Source of the DNA: a virus
Virus record (IMG/VR): IMGVR_UViG_3300026519_000009
Span: 1-64,000 of that record
Reading direction: 5' to 3' (one strand)
DNA length: 64,000 nt
The translations under genes were made by a program, and so were the position numbers. Below the pieces are notes generated by a model, which saw nothing but the letters and a program-made list of their open reading frames with translations, did not search any database and was not told the DNA's origin. Below are positions 1 through 7,077 of the stretch, in pieces. How positions within the stretch are numbered: the first letter of the stretch is position 1; each line of letters begins with the position of its first letter.

Positions 1-2
1 CC

Positions 3-125
3 ATGTCATATCAGTGTGGACAAGGTTCTTTAGTTAGTCAAATACGAGCAGGAATATCGCATATAGATGCTATTTTAAATCAACGTTCTATGGCGGCTGC
101 GGATAACGACACGCAATTAATGTAA
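3..125 (+). CDS. short ORF or C-terminal end of a gene entering the window
   Basis: An open frame from an ATG at base 3 encodes 40 residues (MSYQCGQGSLVSQIRAGISH at its start) and ends at TAA 123-125. The frame may continue upstream of the window, so it could be the tail of a longer protein. It runs convergently into the leftward gene that ends at 136. No family is recognised. Confidence 0.4.
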   Translation: MSYQCGQGSLVSQIRAGISHIDAILNQRSMAAADNDTQLM

Positions 126-135
126 TTGTAATATG

Positions 136-477
136 TTATTTCGTAATAACGAACTCTCTACCACCAGCGCCTGTCGTACCACTTACTTTAAATTTTGTAC
201 CATGTGGAACAGTGCCCATTTTATTACTGCCTAATTGCTTAACACGTATGCCATCCATACCCATTTTTGTAATCAAAAACTTACCAGAATTTGTTTTAAT
301 TACATCATTTACCGATGGCGACATGCCGTATTTTGCTGTAATTTCATCAGCACCTTGTGTTTTTTCTGCTTGCGCTTGTTGTTTGGCCCGTTCTTCGTCT
401 TTTAACTCACGCGCCCATGCAAGGTCAACACTATCAATTTCTATTAAGAATTCTTTAAAGGTTTTAGTATTACTCAT
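136..477 (-). CDS. hypothetical protein with a capsid-targeting-like N-terminus
   Basis: 113 residues, unrecognised as a whole. The N-terminus TKTFKEFLIE closely resembles the capsid-targeting sequence of T4 internal head proteins (MKTYQEFIAE), including a (L/I)xE site (LIE) of the kind cut by the T4 gp21 prohead protease. Residues 22-45 are Lys/Glu/Ala/Gln-rich and probably helical. The C-terminal half (about 52-113) looks like a small beta domain with GKFLITKMG and GTKFKVSG strands. I infer a protein packaged in the head; that is a hypothesis from the N-terminus only. Confidence 0.75.
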   Translation of the reverse strand: MSNTKTFKEFLIEIDSVDLAWARELKDEERAKQQAQAEKTQGADEITAKYGMSPSVNDVIKTNSGKFLITKMGMDGIRVKQLGSNKMGTVPHGTKFKVSGTTGAGGREFVITK

Positions 478-512
478 CGCTTGTTTATTTCCCGGTGATT
501 ATATATGATTAG

Positions 513-764
513 TTAAACATCAACGTTATTACTATTTATAACGGCATTAATTATTTCTTCTAAAACACCCGAACCATATAACGCATGTTTTGCATTTGTC
601 CATGCGTTTTCGTCTGCATTTTTCAAACCATTAATAACTTCCTCCAACCTTGAAATTGTAGTGGACACGGCGGTTTCGTAGGATATCTGACCATACCCCT
701 TAATATTTAATGGCTTAGACGCATTATTATTTTCCGATAATTTCAATATTACATCAGATAGCAT
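513..764 (-). CDS. small hypothetical phage protein
   Basis: 83 residues, mainly helical and acidic (LEEVINGLKNADENAWTNAK), with no recognised family. It is the first gene downstream of a hairpin-promoter cassette at 792-848, whose GATAAATA lies about 30 nt upstream of the ATG. A GGGA element precedes the start. It is expected to be a late gene if that promoter reading is right. Confidence 0.65.
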   Translation of the reverse strand: MLSDVILKLSENNNASKPLNIKGYGQISYETAVSTTISRLEEVINGLKNADENAWTNAKHALYGSGVLEEIINAVINSNNVDV

Positions 765-791
765 AATATATATCCCAAATAGTTATTGTAA

Positions 792-799
792 TATTTATC
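792..799 (-). promoter_or_regulatory. late-promoter-like GATAAATA
   Basis: Read leftward, the sequence is GATAAATA, one base from the T4 late -10 element TATAAATA. It precedes the 513-764 gene. Confidence 0.5.
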
Positions 800-848
800 A
801 AATTGACAAAATATCACCACTAAATCAGCTTGCTGATTTAGTGGTGAT
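792..848. repeat. hairpin-promoter cassette (solo hairpin), copy 1
   Basis: TATTTATC (792-799) is followed by a perfect 17-bp stem, 813-829 with 832-848, and a 2-nt loop. The arms read ATCACCACTAAATCAGC and its complement, a version different from the common CCACTTCC arms. The promoter half faces left, toward the gene ending at 513. Confidence 0.8.
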
Positions 849-892
849 CGATTTTCTTCAATATTTAGTGGGCGTAGGAAAACGTAAGTGAA

Positions 893-1084
893 TCAACCCA
901 ACAGCAATTGATCTCCACTTTCCACAATAGGAACGATTATTGCAACTTTTTGTTCGGCTTCGGTAAGACTCATCATTGCCATTTCAGCGCTTATCGTTGT
1001 TGGAAAACGTGCGGATACTTCCATACCATTGATTTTAATAACATAAAACACCTTATTCGTACTATCGGTTATCAGATTATCCAT
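893..1084 (-). CDS. small hypothetical protein
   Basis: 63 residues from the ATG at 1084, chosen because GAGGGAAG sits just upstream as a ribosome binding site. The middle carries the string FPTTISAEMAMMSLTEAEQK, and the C-terminus has hydrophobic strands (KVAIIVPIV). No family is recognised. It follows the DUF6899-like gene by about 30 nt in the same direction and is probably cotranscribed. Confidence 0.65.
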   Translation of the reverse strand: MDNLITDSTNKVFYVIKINGMEVSARFPTTISAEMAMMSLTEAEQKVAIIVPIVESGDQLLLG

Positions 1085-1116
1085 TAACTTCCCTCTCGTT
1101 ATATAATATATTAATG

Positions 1117-1476
1117 TCAGCAACCACTACCATCAGTATATTTATTCTTATTATCTTGACTTGTAATAGTTTCATTAAGAAGTACATCAGGTGTATTGGC
1201 ATCTACATCACCATTATCAAAACATTTTTGTGTTTCATATGGTCCTGCAATCGTTCGATAATGTTCTAGCTGTACGCATGTCAATAATCCAATAGCACTA
1301 TTTATGTCCGCATAATTTGTATTATAACAAGTTCGTAGTAATTTTGTTATAATGTAGTTTAAATTACCTTCCATTTGATTTTCATCGTCATCTAACTCTA
1401 ATTGAACAAGCGCCGAGCGTACCTTTTCAATTACTGGGTCTAAAACTTCCCGTTTATGTTGTTTAATATATGGCAT
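1117..1476 (-). CDS. DUF6899-like phage protein
   Basis: 119 residues matching the pattern I know for the DUF6899 family: an MPYIKQ N-terminus, a 'GNLNYIITKLL' core (about 38-48) and a conserved 'LEHYRTIAGPYE' helix (about 70-81), followed by KCFDNGDV. The function of the family is unknown. An AGGAGGTGA ribosome binding site lies directly upstream of the ATG, preceded by CATAAATA (1489-1496), a possible late promoter. The C-terminal 25 residues (TPDVLLNETITSQDNKNKYT and on) look disordered. Confidence 0.8.
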   Translation of the reverse strand: MPYIKQHKREVLDPVIEKVRSALVQLELDDDENQMEGNLNYIITKLLRTCYNTNYADINSAIGLLTCVQLEHYRTIAGPYETQKCFDNGDVDANTPDVLLNETITSQDNKNKYTDGSGC

Positions 1477-1488
1477 TAAATCACCTCC

Positions 1489-1496
1489 TATTTATG
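1489..1496 (-). promoter_or_regulatory. late-promoter-like CATAAATA
   Basis: CATAAATA read leftward, followed at once by AGGAGGTGA and the ATG of the 1117-1476 gene. Confidence 0.4.
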
Positions 1497-1540
1497 AAAT
1501 TTATATTGCGTAACATATTCTACGTCAGCGCTTGTTCGAT

Positions 1541-1720
1541 TCAAGGTAATAGTACCATAGCTTGTATTACAATCTCAATATTATCTGGTGCTATTTTTAT
1601 TTTATGTAGTGTACCATGTAATTTCCATCCATCCGCTAGTAAATTATTTACTTCAGTAGATACGTTACTAGGAATCCCCTCTACAATATGATATTTGCTA
1701 ATTCGTTTATTGTGTTTCAT
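1541..1720 (-). CDS. DUF1737-like small protein
   Basis: 59 residues from the ATG at 1720 to TGA at 1541. The sequence contains KYHIVEGIPSNV, then VNNLLADGWKLHGTLH, the pattern of DUF1737 proteins (short alpha/beta proteins with a 'GW.lhG' motif; function unknown). Its ATG overlaps the stop of a 27-residue upstream frame by ATGA. A weak ribosome binding site is consistent with translational coupling. Confidence 0.7.
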   Translation of the reverse strand: MKHNKRISKYHIVEGIPSNVSTEVNNLLADGWKLHGTLHKIKIAPDNIEIVIQAMVLLP

Positions 1721-1800
1721 GTGATATAGTCACTTATGCTATAATGTTCAATTTCACCTAACTTGGCACGCTTACACGATGTAGTTTTGTCGCAATCCAT
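1717..1800 (-). CDS. very short ORF upstream of the DUF1737-like gene
   Basis: 27 residues (MDCDKTTSCKRAKLGEIEHY at the start), ending in an ATGA overlap with the next gene. No clear ribosome binding site is visible. The overlap suggests a leader peptide or a real microprotein, but the length allows chance. Confidence 0.3.
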   Translation of the reverse strand: MDCDKTTSCKRAKLGEIEHYSISDYIT

Positions 1801-1803
1801 AGT

Positions 1804-1858
1804 ATTTGCCGGAATGCCACTTCCAAATCAGCGAGCTGATTTGGAAGTGGTCGCTTCA
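1804..1858. repeat. hairpin cassette with promoter half lost, copy 2
   Basis: A perfect 16-bp stem CCACTTCCAAATCAGC (1817-1832) pairs with 1835-1850, and the right end TCGCTTCA is intact. The left end is shortened to TATTTGCCGGAATG, lacking ATCCAAGTT, so GGATAAATA is absent. The stop codon of the 1856-2131 gene lies inside the right end. Confidence 0.75.
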
Positions 1859-2131
1859 CTTTAATTCACGCCATATCATCATTTTCTTCGTGTTTTTATC
1901 CTTACGTACAAACACCTGTCCTGAATTTGAATATATATCATGGCGTTTTATTTGTCGAAGCACATTTGTTGACACGTTATGTACACGCGCAAATTCATTA
2001 AAATCAACAGCGATATGTGGGATTTTTTTAAAAGCTAATGCAATTTTATTCCCTTTCGGTCCACGTTTTTTAAGTTTCTTTTTTTGTTTTGTTGCTGTTT
2101 GTGGGGGCGAATGTGGTAATGTGTCTTTCAT
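1856..2131 (-). CDS. basic phage protein, possibly DNA-binding
   Basis: 91 residues from the ATG at 2131, selected because GGAGGAATATTA precedes it. The first 35 residues are Lys/Pro-rich (KQKKKLKKRGPKGNK). The C-terminal part has a possible helix-turn-helix-like segment (FNEFARVHNVSTNVLRQIKR, residues 44-63). I do not recognise a named family; DNA or RNA binding is inferred from charge only. Its 3' end abuts a hairpin cassette. Confidence 0.65.
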   Translation of the reverse strand: MKDTLPHSPPQTATKQKKKLKKRGPKGNKIALAFKKIPHIAVDFNEFARVHNVSTNVLRQIKRHDIYSNSGQVFVRKDKNTKKMMIWRELK

Positions 2132-2369
2132 TAATATTCCTCCAATTATAGTGTTCATTTCCGGTTTCCCGATAAGTCTTATCGCCAACGCGCTTGCTGC
2201 TGAATAAGCCGGTTGTTGTGTCCATTTGCGATGTGTACGCTGCATTTACAAGTTTACAAGCATTTTATGTGACGTTATTCTTACATAGACTTTCAAATAA
2301 GTCAAATCCAAATCATCAAAGCCGATCTTTGTGCGTTATAACAGTATGGTATGTGGTTGAATCCAATAT

Positions 2370-2398
2370 TTGACACAGCATCCTGTCGATGGTACAAT
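2370..2398 (+). promoter_or_regulatory. sigma70-type promoter of the bS21 gene
   Basis: TTGACA (2370-2375), a 17-nt spacer, and TACAAT (2393-2398): a near-consensus host-type promoter. It lies about 36 nt upstream of the rpsU ATG. This suggests early expression by host RNA polymerase, unlike the GATAAATA-driven genes. Confidence 0.8.
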
Positions 2399-2434
2399 TG
2401 TATATTAACTATTAACATTATAAAGGGAATGTGT

Positions 2435-2653
2435 ATGGCTACCGTAAAACAAAAACATGTAAATGAAAGATTTGACAGCTTACTTCGGAGATTTAAAAAG
2501 GCAGTAGATAATGATAATATAATTAAGGAATATAGAAATCGTGAATTCTATTCAAAACCATCATTAAAACGAAAAGCCAAACGGGCGGCGGCGATTAAGC
2601 GTGCCGAAAAACAACATAATGAATCCGTCATGTTGAAAACCCGATTATACTGA
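2435..2653 (+). CDS. rpsU: ribosomal protein bS21 (phage-encoded)
   Basis: 72 residues from MATVKQKHVNERFD. The core LLRRFKKAV (about 17-25), REFYSKPSLKRK (about 38-49) and the C-terminal TRLY match bS21 of bacteria, whose usual length is about 71. bS21 binds the 30S platform near the anti-Shine-Dalgarno region and helps initiation. Phage bS21 genes are known in some marine and giant phages, where they are thought to replace the host copy and favour phage mRNA. The ATG at 2435 is chosen over an upstream one because AAAGGGA precedes it and it gives the family start. Very probably functional. Confidence 0.92.
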   Translation: MATVKQKHVNERFDSLLRRFKKAVDNDNIIKEYRNREFYSKPSLKRKAKRAAAIKRAEKQHNESVMLKTRLY

Positions 2654-2656
2654 TTC

Positions 2657-3001
2657 ATGTTCCACTGGACTTACACAGAAATCTTTGGTAAACTAACGCG
2701 GTATTGCGAAGATCAAGTTGTTATTGTTCGCAAATTACCGTCTAGTTACGCGAGCCAACAACGATGCACCAAAGGCGGCTGGGTACAAAAAACCAATAGA
2801 AATGGTAAAACATTTGAATGCCAGTCATGCGGTCACGCCGCAGATGCGTATATCAATGCCGCCATTAATATCGGAAGCGAATTGTCAACGTTGTCAAATC
2901 GCAAGTTACTAGACAACAATAATGGATTTTATTGGAATCTAGTAGATCAGGAGCAGTATATAGTCCCTGATTACCAAAAAACATTGAATAATATATTGTA
3001 A
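2657..3001 (+). pseudogene. decayed TnpB C-terminal domain (second tnpB lineage)
   Basis: The frame encodes a TnpB-type C-terminus: LPSSYASQQRCTKGGWVQKT, then FECQSCGHAADAYINAAINI. Compared with the family pattern (SxRCSxCGW ... CxxCGHxADADxNAAxNI), the second Cys of the first knuckle is Gly and the final Asp of ADAD, a RuvC-III catalytic residue, is Tyr. The N-terminal two thirds of the protein are missing. It follows rpsU by 3 nt. It belongs to a different TnpB lineage from the one at 3153. Probably a nonfunctional remnant; use as a small zinc-binding protein cannot be excluded. Confidence 0.7.
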
Positions 3002-3121
3002 TGGTTTACAATATATGTATATTCAAAATGTAACTATCTGGGTGTTGTTTAAGAGAATTTATCCAAGTGGCCGGATAGACACCATATTAAATACACAATG
3101 ATTAAGTGAATTTAGTTCTTG

Positions 3122-3150
3122 ACTTGACATTTAACTATGGTATCATAACT
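3122..3150 (+). promoter_or_regulatory. promoter conserved in tnpB element copies
   Basis: TTGACT, 16 nt, TATCAT, just upstream of tnpB. The same arrangement is kept at three other remnants (about 8710-8740 minus, 39054-39080 plus, 57390-57420 minus), with -10 variants TACACC, TACACT and TATTAT, so it belongs to the ancestral element. Confidence 0.55.
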
Positions 3151-3152
3151 AT

Positions 3153-3701
3153 ATGAAAAGAGCAATCATTCCTGATGATAAAGCCATGAAGACTTTAATA
3201 ATCCGTGTCAAGGACAACAAGCGCAAGGTTTTAAAGCAAAAGGCGTTTGAAGTCAATCAGGTGTGGAATGATGCAAATCATAAATGGTCAACCAAGATAG
3301 TAAAAGAAAACGAATTAATAGCGATTGGTAATGTTAGTGCGTCTAAGTTAGCAAAAACCAAGATGGCTAAATCCGTATTAGACGCAGGTTGGTATCAACT
3401 AAAGAACATGCTCGATTATAAATCGAAAGCGATGCGATGCATGTTTGTTGAAGTCAACGAATCGTACACCACCCAAACTTGTTCGACGTGTCAAAAAATA
3501 ACTGACACGAGTCCGAAAGGTAGATCAGGCCTTGGAATAAGAGAATGGACGTGTTCCGGGTGTGGAACAAGGCATGATCGTGATATCAATGCAGCAACGA
3601 ACATTCTCCGCTTGGGAAGTCAAGCGCTGGTAGCAGGAGTCTGTGGAAACACAGAAGACACAATGGGTGACCATTGTGCGAATCCACCACCAAATCTTTG
3701 A
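3153..3701 (+). pseudogene. tnpB: tnpB with large internal deletion (element A)
   Basis: 182 residues. The N-terminus MKTLIIRVKDNKRKVL (from about residue 12) joins directly to DANHKWSTKIVKENELIAIG, which in full TnpB lies far downstream. The segment holding RuvC-I (GIDLG, still visible in the copy at 59.5 kb) is gone. The C-terminus keeps VEVNESYTTQTCSTC, the CSGCG knuckle and HDRDINAATNI (RuvC-III). TnpB is the RNA-guided nuclease of IS200/IS605 elements; without RuvC-I this copy should not cut DNA. It is kept in frame across the deletion, so a truncated protein could still be made. Confidence 0.8.
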
Positions 3702-3754
3702 TTTGGTGGTGGATTCGCTTCAAAACAATCTATTACATAGGAGAATCTAAGAAA

Positions 3755-4630
3755 ATGAAAATATTAATGGTAGGCATTACCGCTATTTCACTACTATTGC
3801 TGGCGAATATAGCAGTTGGAAGTAGTACCTCCGGTTGGGGAACAAAACATGTGCATAACTCGAAATGTAATCACACAATTAACAAGAATAGAAACGTTAA
3901 TAAAAACATGAATGTTAACAAGAATAGAAACGTTAATAAAAACATGAATGTTAACAAGAATAGAAACGTTAATAAAAACATGAATGTTAACAAGAATAGA
4001 AACGTTAATAAAAACATGAATGTTAACAAGAATAGAAATATTAATCGAAGTAATAACAATCTGAGGACAACAAGCGTTGCCAAAATTAATGGTTCAGGTA
4101 ATAGTAAAAATTACAACAAAACTACCAGTTCGGCAAATGCAACGGGTGGTTCGGCAAATGCAACGGGTGGTTCCGCACAACAAAAACAAAGCCAATCACA
4201 ATCGTTGAATAATTCAGGAAATTCGTCGGCGACAGCGGTGGGTGGTGATGTTTTAGCCAACGGTGCAATTCAGATATCTGACAATTCTAGCACAGTATAT
4301 AAGGCAGCGCGGATTCCTGTAAATACGGCATGGGCAGCCCCATTGGTGGCAAGCGATGATACTTGCATGGGCAGCACTAGTGCTGGTGGACAAGGCATTA
4401 CTATTGGGTTAAGTTTTAGCACAACTTGGAGTGATTCCGACTGTGTTGTTCGTAAGGATGCACGTTTTTTGCACAATACACATCGTCCAGACATTGCGTT
4501 ATCATTAATGTGTTCTAAGAAATCCGTTAAGGAAGCGGTTAGGAGGGCAGGTAGCGACGCTGAAAAACGTAGTTGTGGTCTATTAGAACCGGCACCAACA
4601 GTAACCGAAGAATATGGCGAAAGGGGTTGA
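3755..4630 (+). CDS. exported Asn-repeat protein with a conserved phage C-terminal domain
   Basis: 291 residues from MKILMVGITA, preceded by AGGAG. Residues 1-23 form a signal peptide (hydrophobic SLLLLANIAVG). Residues about 45-95 are 12-residue repeats (NKNRNVNKNMNV), encoded by a nearly identical 36-bp tandem repeat. Next comes a Ser/Gly/Asn/Gln-rich linker with two SANATGG units. The C-terminal domain begins DDTCMGSTSAGGQG and continues with FSTTWSDSDC and ALSLMCSKKSVKEAVRRAG; I know this cysteine-containing pattern from uncharacterised phage proteins. Export and possible surface or periplasmic action are inferred from the signal peptide. A terminator follows at 4640. Confidence 0.75.
   Translation: MKILMVGITAISLLLLANIAVGSSTSGWGTKHVHNSKCNHTINKNRNVNKNMNVNKNRNVNKNMNVNKNRNVNKNMNVNKNRNVNKNMNVNKNRNINRSNNNLRTTSVAKINGSGNSKNYNKTTSSANATGGSANATGGSAQQKQSQSQSLNNSGNSSATAVGGDVLANGAIQISDNSSTVYKAARIPVNTAWAAPLVASDDTCMGSTSAGGQGITIGLSFSTTWSDSDCVVRKDARFLHNTHRPDIALSLMCSKKSVKEAVRRAGSDAEKRSCGLLEPAPTVTEEYGERG
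3877..4040 (+). repeat. 36-bp tandem repeats in the exported protein
   Basis: About four and a half copies of a unit containing AACAAGAATAGAAACGTTAA and AAAAACATGAATGTT, nearly identical to each other and all in frame (12 residues each). The near identity indicates recent expansion. Confidence 0.85.
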
Positions 4631-4639
4631 TAACCCAAT

Positions 4640-4690
4640 GATATTTGCTATCAATAATATTTGATAGCAAATATCAGCTTGTTTTTTGTT
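4640..4690 (+). terminator. rho-independent terminator
   Basis: A perfect 15-bp stem GATATTTGCTATCAA (4640-4654) pairs with 4661-4675 around a 6-nt loop and is followed by a T-rich tract (4679-4690). It ends the 3755-4630 transcript and is unrelated to the cassette hairpins. Confidence 0.8.
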
Positions 4691-4744
4691 TTGATAGTGA
4701 TATAGTAAGATTTAATCTTCATTCATACAACAAATTAATAATTT

Positions 4745-5389
4745 ATGGTGACACCAATGTTTAAAATATTTTCAATATTATCTGTTTTTTACATATTAGT
4801 AGGTTGCGCAAGCACCACACCACTTCGTAGCGTTCATTATATAGCTGATGATTGGATTGTGGCTGGTATGGTTGAACAATCAAAAATATTTGTCCACACC
4901 CGAAATTTAGGCAATTTTAAAGAAACCATTGTAAATTCAGAAACTACGTTTTCCACATATGTGATTAAGCACGGGGATACTTTATCCCGAATTTCAAAAC
5001 TGATGTATGGTTCTACCGAATATGCTGGTGCAATTGCGTTTCACAACGATATCGATAATCCCAATGAAATTATCGTTGATGAGCCTATCCGAATACCATT
5101 TATTAATACCACGGAACATGATGTCGTTATTAATAAATGGGAAGTCAGATATGTGAACGCAAGTGACGTATCATTATGTATAAATGTTACCTTCATCAAC
5201 AATGATTATGCAATCAACATAGCGGATGGGTGGTACCATTTAGAACCAACCAGTACCATATACGTTGGTGATATTACGCAAGAATATTGGGAACTGGATG
5301 AAGCTATCGTTACATTGGATGATGCAGCATGGGCGGTCAACATCATCGAAGTGGTAGATTATTCCAAACAAACAGGTTGTAAATTTTAA
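4745..5389 (+). CDS. LysM-domain lipoprotein
   Basis: 214 residues. The N-terminus has a hydrophobic signal and a lipobox LVGC (Cys about residue 21), so an exported lipoprotein is predicted. A LysM domain spans about 72-116: STYVIKHGDTLSRISKLMYG, then the IVDEPIRIP end typical of LysM. LysM binds peptidoglycan glycans. The remaining C-terminal domain (about 120-214) is unrecognised and beta-rich. The start could be 4745 or the ATG at 4757. A role at the cell envelope, for instance in lysis or superinfection exclusion, is inference only. Confidence 0.75.
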   Translation: MVTPMFKIFSILSVFYILVGCASTTPLRSVHYIADDWIVAGMVEQSKIFVHTRNLGNFKETIVNSETTFSTYVIKHGDTLSRISKLMYGSTEYAGAIAFHNDIDNPNEIIVDEPIRIPFINTTEHDVVINKWEVRYVNASDVSLCINVTFINNDYAINIADGWYHLEPTSTIYVGDITQEYWELDEAIVTLDDAAWAVNIIEVVDYSKQTGCKF

Positions 5390-5419
5390 TAACAAGAATA
5401 TATTATTAAGGGGTGGCAC

Positions 5420-6499
5420 ATGCGGTTGATAGAAGATATAAAACTTGACTACACTGATGTATTATTTGTACCAAAGCGATCTACATTAACATCCCGAAAG
5501 CATGTTGTTCTTGAGCGGAAACAACAGTTTCTACATACTAGTAACAAATATAATGGCATTGGAATCATTAGTGCAAATATGGATCATACTGGTACCTTTG
5601 AAATGGCACGGGCACTAAGTGCCCTAAACGTATCAACCGCGTTACATAAGCACTATGCCGCCGATGAATTAATTACATTCTTTTCGGATAACAATGAACA
5701 AAATCATATAATTTTCTATTCAATGGGGATTAGTAAAACCGATTACGATAAATTCAAGCAGGTGTATAAACACCATAAAACGAATATTTCAGCGGTTTGT
5801 ATTGATGTTGCTAATGGATATACCACACAGTTTGAACAATTCATTACTAAAATTCGTAATGAATTCCCCAAATTAACAATAATGGCCGGAAGTGTTGTTA
5901 CGCCGGAAATGACAGAACAACTCTTATTAGCTGGTGCTGATATTATTCGCGTTGGTATTGGTAGTGGGAGCGTGTGTACCACACGAAAGCTTACTGGCGT
6001 AGGGTATCCACAATTAAGTGCAGTTATTGAATGTGCCGATGCAGCACACGGGCTAAAAGGTCATATATGCGCGGATGGTGGTTGCACTATGCCCGGTGAC
6101 ATATCAAAAGCGTTTGGTGCGGGTGCTGATTTCGTAATGTTAGGTGGTCTATTAGCAGGACACAAAGAATGTAATGGTGAATTAGTGTATCCCTCCAAAA
6201 ATATATCCGAGGGGGGTCCATTAATAGAAGAAGAGCCCACGCATATGCAATTCTATGGGATGAGTTCTGCGCTCGCCATGGAAAAATATGCGGGCGGTGT
6301 TGCTGATTATAGGGCTGCGGAGGGCAAGTCAGTATTGGTGCCCTATCGTGGTGCGGTAACGGACACGATGCACACGATTCTTGGTGGAATACGCAGCACA
6401 TGTACCTATGTCGGGGCTGTTTCATTAAAAGAATTAAGCAAACGCACTACTTTTATTCGTGTGAATCAATCTCACAACACCATATTTGGGGATGAATAA
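5420..6499 (+). CDS. guaC: GMP reductase (IMPDH/GMPR family)
   Basis: 359 residues, a normal GuaC length, preceded by a good ribosome binding site (AAGGGGTGG). The TIM-barrel motifs are present: catalytic-loop GIGSGSVCTTR with its Cys (about 184-195), ADGGCTMPGD (about 218-227), GADFVMLGGLLAGH, FYGMSSALAM, AAEGKSVLVPYRG and GGIRSTCTYVGA. The C-terminal pattern is GMPR rather than IMPDH, and there is no CBS domain. GMP reductase deaminates GMP to IMP using NADPH, which can then feed AMP synthesis. In an AT-rich phage this could shift purines toward dATP; that purpose is inference. Confidence 0.9.
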   Translation: MRLIEDIKLDYTDVLFVPKRSTLTSRKHVVLERKQQFLHTSNKYNGIGIISANMDHTGTFEMARALSALNVSTALHKHYAADELITFFSDNNEQNHIIFYSMGISKTDYDKFKQVYKHHKTNISAVCIDVANGYTTQFEQFITKIRNEFPKLTIMAGSVVTPEMTEQLLLAGADIIRVGIGSGSVCTTRKLTGVGYPQLSAVIECADAAHGLKGHICADGGCTMPGDISKAFGAGADFVMLGGLLAGHKECNGELVYPSKNISEGGPLIEEEPTHMQFYGMSSALAMEKYAGGVADYRAAEGKSVLVPYRGAVTDTMHTILGGIRSTCTYVGAVSLKELSKRTTFIRVNQSHNTIFGDE

Positions 6500-6637
6500 T
6501 GGACGAATTGATAATTGTAAGCTACATCATCAGCAACAAGTTGGTATTACTAACTTGTTACCGAAACACTACACCCAATTTTAACTTGCCAATTTGATGG
6601 TGTAGTCTAATTTCATTTCTAAAAATCATCGACACCA
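6500..6637. other. short gap without a confident gene
   Basis: A 32-residue frame starts at the ATG overlapping the guaC stop (6499-6597, MDELIIVSYIISNKLVLLTC at the start), but has no other support. Nothing else is seen before the palindrome. Confidence 0.3.
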
Positions 6638-6694
6638 TTGAAGCAATCACCACCAATTCAGCAAGCTGAATTGGTGGTGATATTTCGGCAACTT
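6638..6694. repeat. hairpin cassette between convergent genes, copy 4
   Basis: A perfect 16-bp stem TCACCACCAATTCAGC (6647-6662) pairs with 6665-6680. The left end is inverted and decayed (GGCAACTTGTGTAAATTAA), so no GATAAATA remains. It lies between the guaC end and the convergent 6702-7052 gene, where only a terminator would be useful. Confidence 0.8.
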
Positions 6695-6701
6695 GTGTAA
6701 A

Positions 6702-7052
6702 TTAATTTTTGGGAGTTTTTCCCATTAATCTAGCATTTAGTTTAGATAAAATGTTACTAATAGACTTACGTTTTGATATAGCTGCTTTTCGATTTATCAC
6801 GCCTTTTTTGGTTCGCATGATTTTCTTTCCCCTGCGTACCTTTTTGGGGTCTTTGCGCGTAGCGCAACTACCCGGCGATCCTACTAAACGATTTTTCTTT
6901 GGGCCAGACATACAACGATATTTTTTTACCAATTTCTGACCCTGGCGTTTCCATTGACGAACAGCAGCTTCAGATAGAATATTATCATCGCTATCTAAAT
7001 ATACTTCTTCAAACACGCATTCTGTTTCAAATATCACATCTTCCACTTTCAT
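6702..7052 (-). CDS. basic T4-like conserved protein with Cys pair
   Basis: 116 residues from the ATG at 7052 (an upstream TTG is less likely). The pattern RQWKRQGQKLVKKYRCMSGP, then KKNRLVGSPGSC, is one I know from uncharacterised proteins of T4-like and jumbo phages; the two Cys may bind metal. The C-terminal half is very basic (KKVRRGKKIMRTKKG). Its position beside two candidate core proteins suggests a virion or head role, but that is inference. Confidence 0.7.
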   Translation of the reverse strand: MKVEDVIFETECVFEEVYLDSDDNILSEAAVRQWKRQGQKLVKKYRCMSGPKKNRLVGSPGSCATRKDPKKVRRGKKIMRTKKGVINRKAAISKRKSISNILSKLNARLMGKTPKN

Positions 7053-7077
7053 CGTTATATATTCCAATAAGTAAATA

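Larger units (their letters stand above)
3058..3723 (+). mobile_element. tnpB element A (internally deleted IS200/IS605-type)
   Basis: The left end starts TTTATCCAAGTGGCCGGATA (3058) and the right end finishes GGATTCGCTTCAA (3723) after a perfect 19-bp stem, 3678-3696 with 3700-3718. Inside lies an internally deleted tnpB. Both ends match those of the short hairpin cassettes scattered through the window, which makes this the key for reading them. No tnpA is visible. Confidence 0.75.

Noticed and set aside
1480-1560. tRNA-like T-loop (GTTCGATTC) followed by CCA near 1536-1562
   Set aside because: No acceptor-stem partner, D-arm or anticodon arm can be drawn upstream, and the stretch overlaps the end of the DUF1737-like gene.
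1806-2207. Rightward 133-residue frame opposite the basic protein
   Set aside because: It starts inside a cassette, has no ribosome binding site, and lies antisense to a gene with a strong one.
3871-4083. Leftward frame rich in Leu/Phe over the Asn repeats
   Set aside because: It is the antisense shadow of the 36-bp repeats; the forward frame has a signal peptide, ribosome binding site and a longer supported protein.
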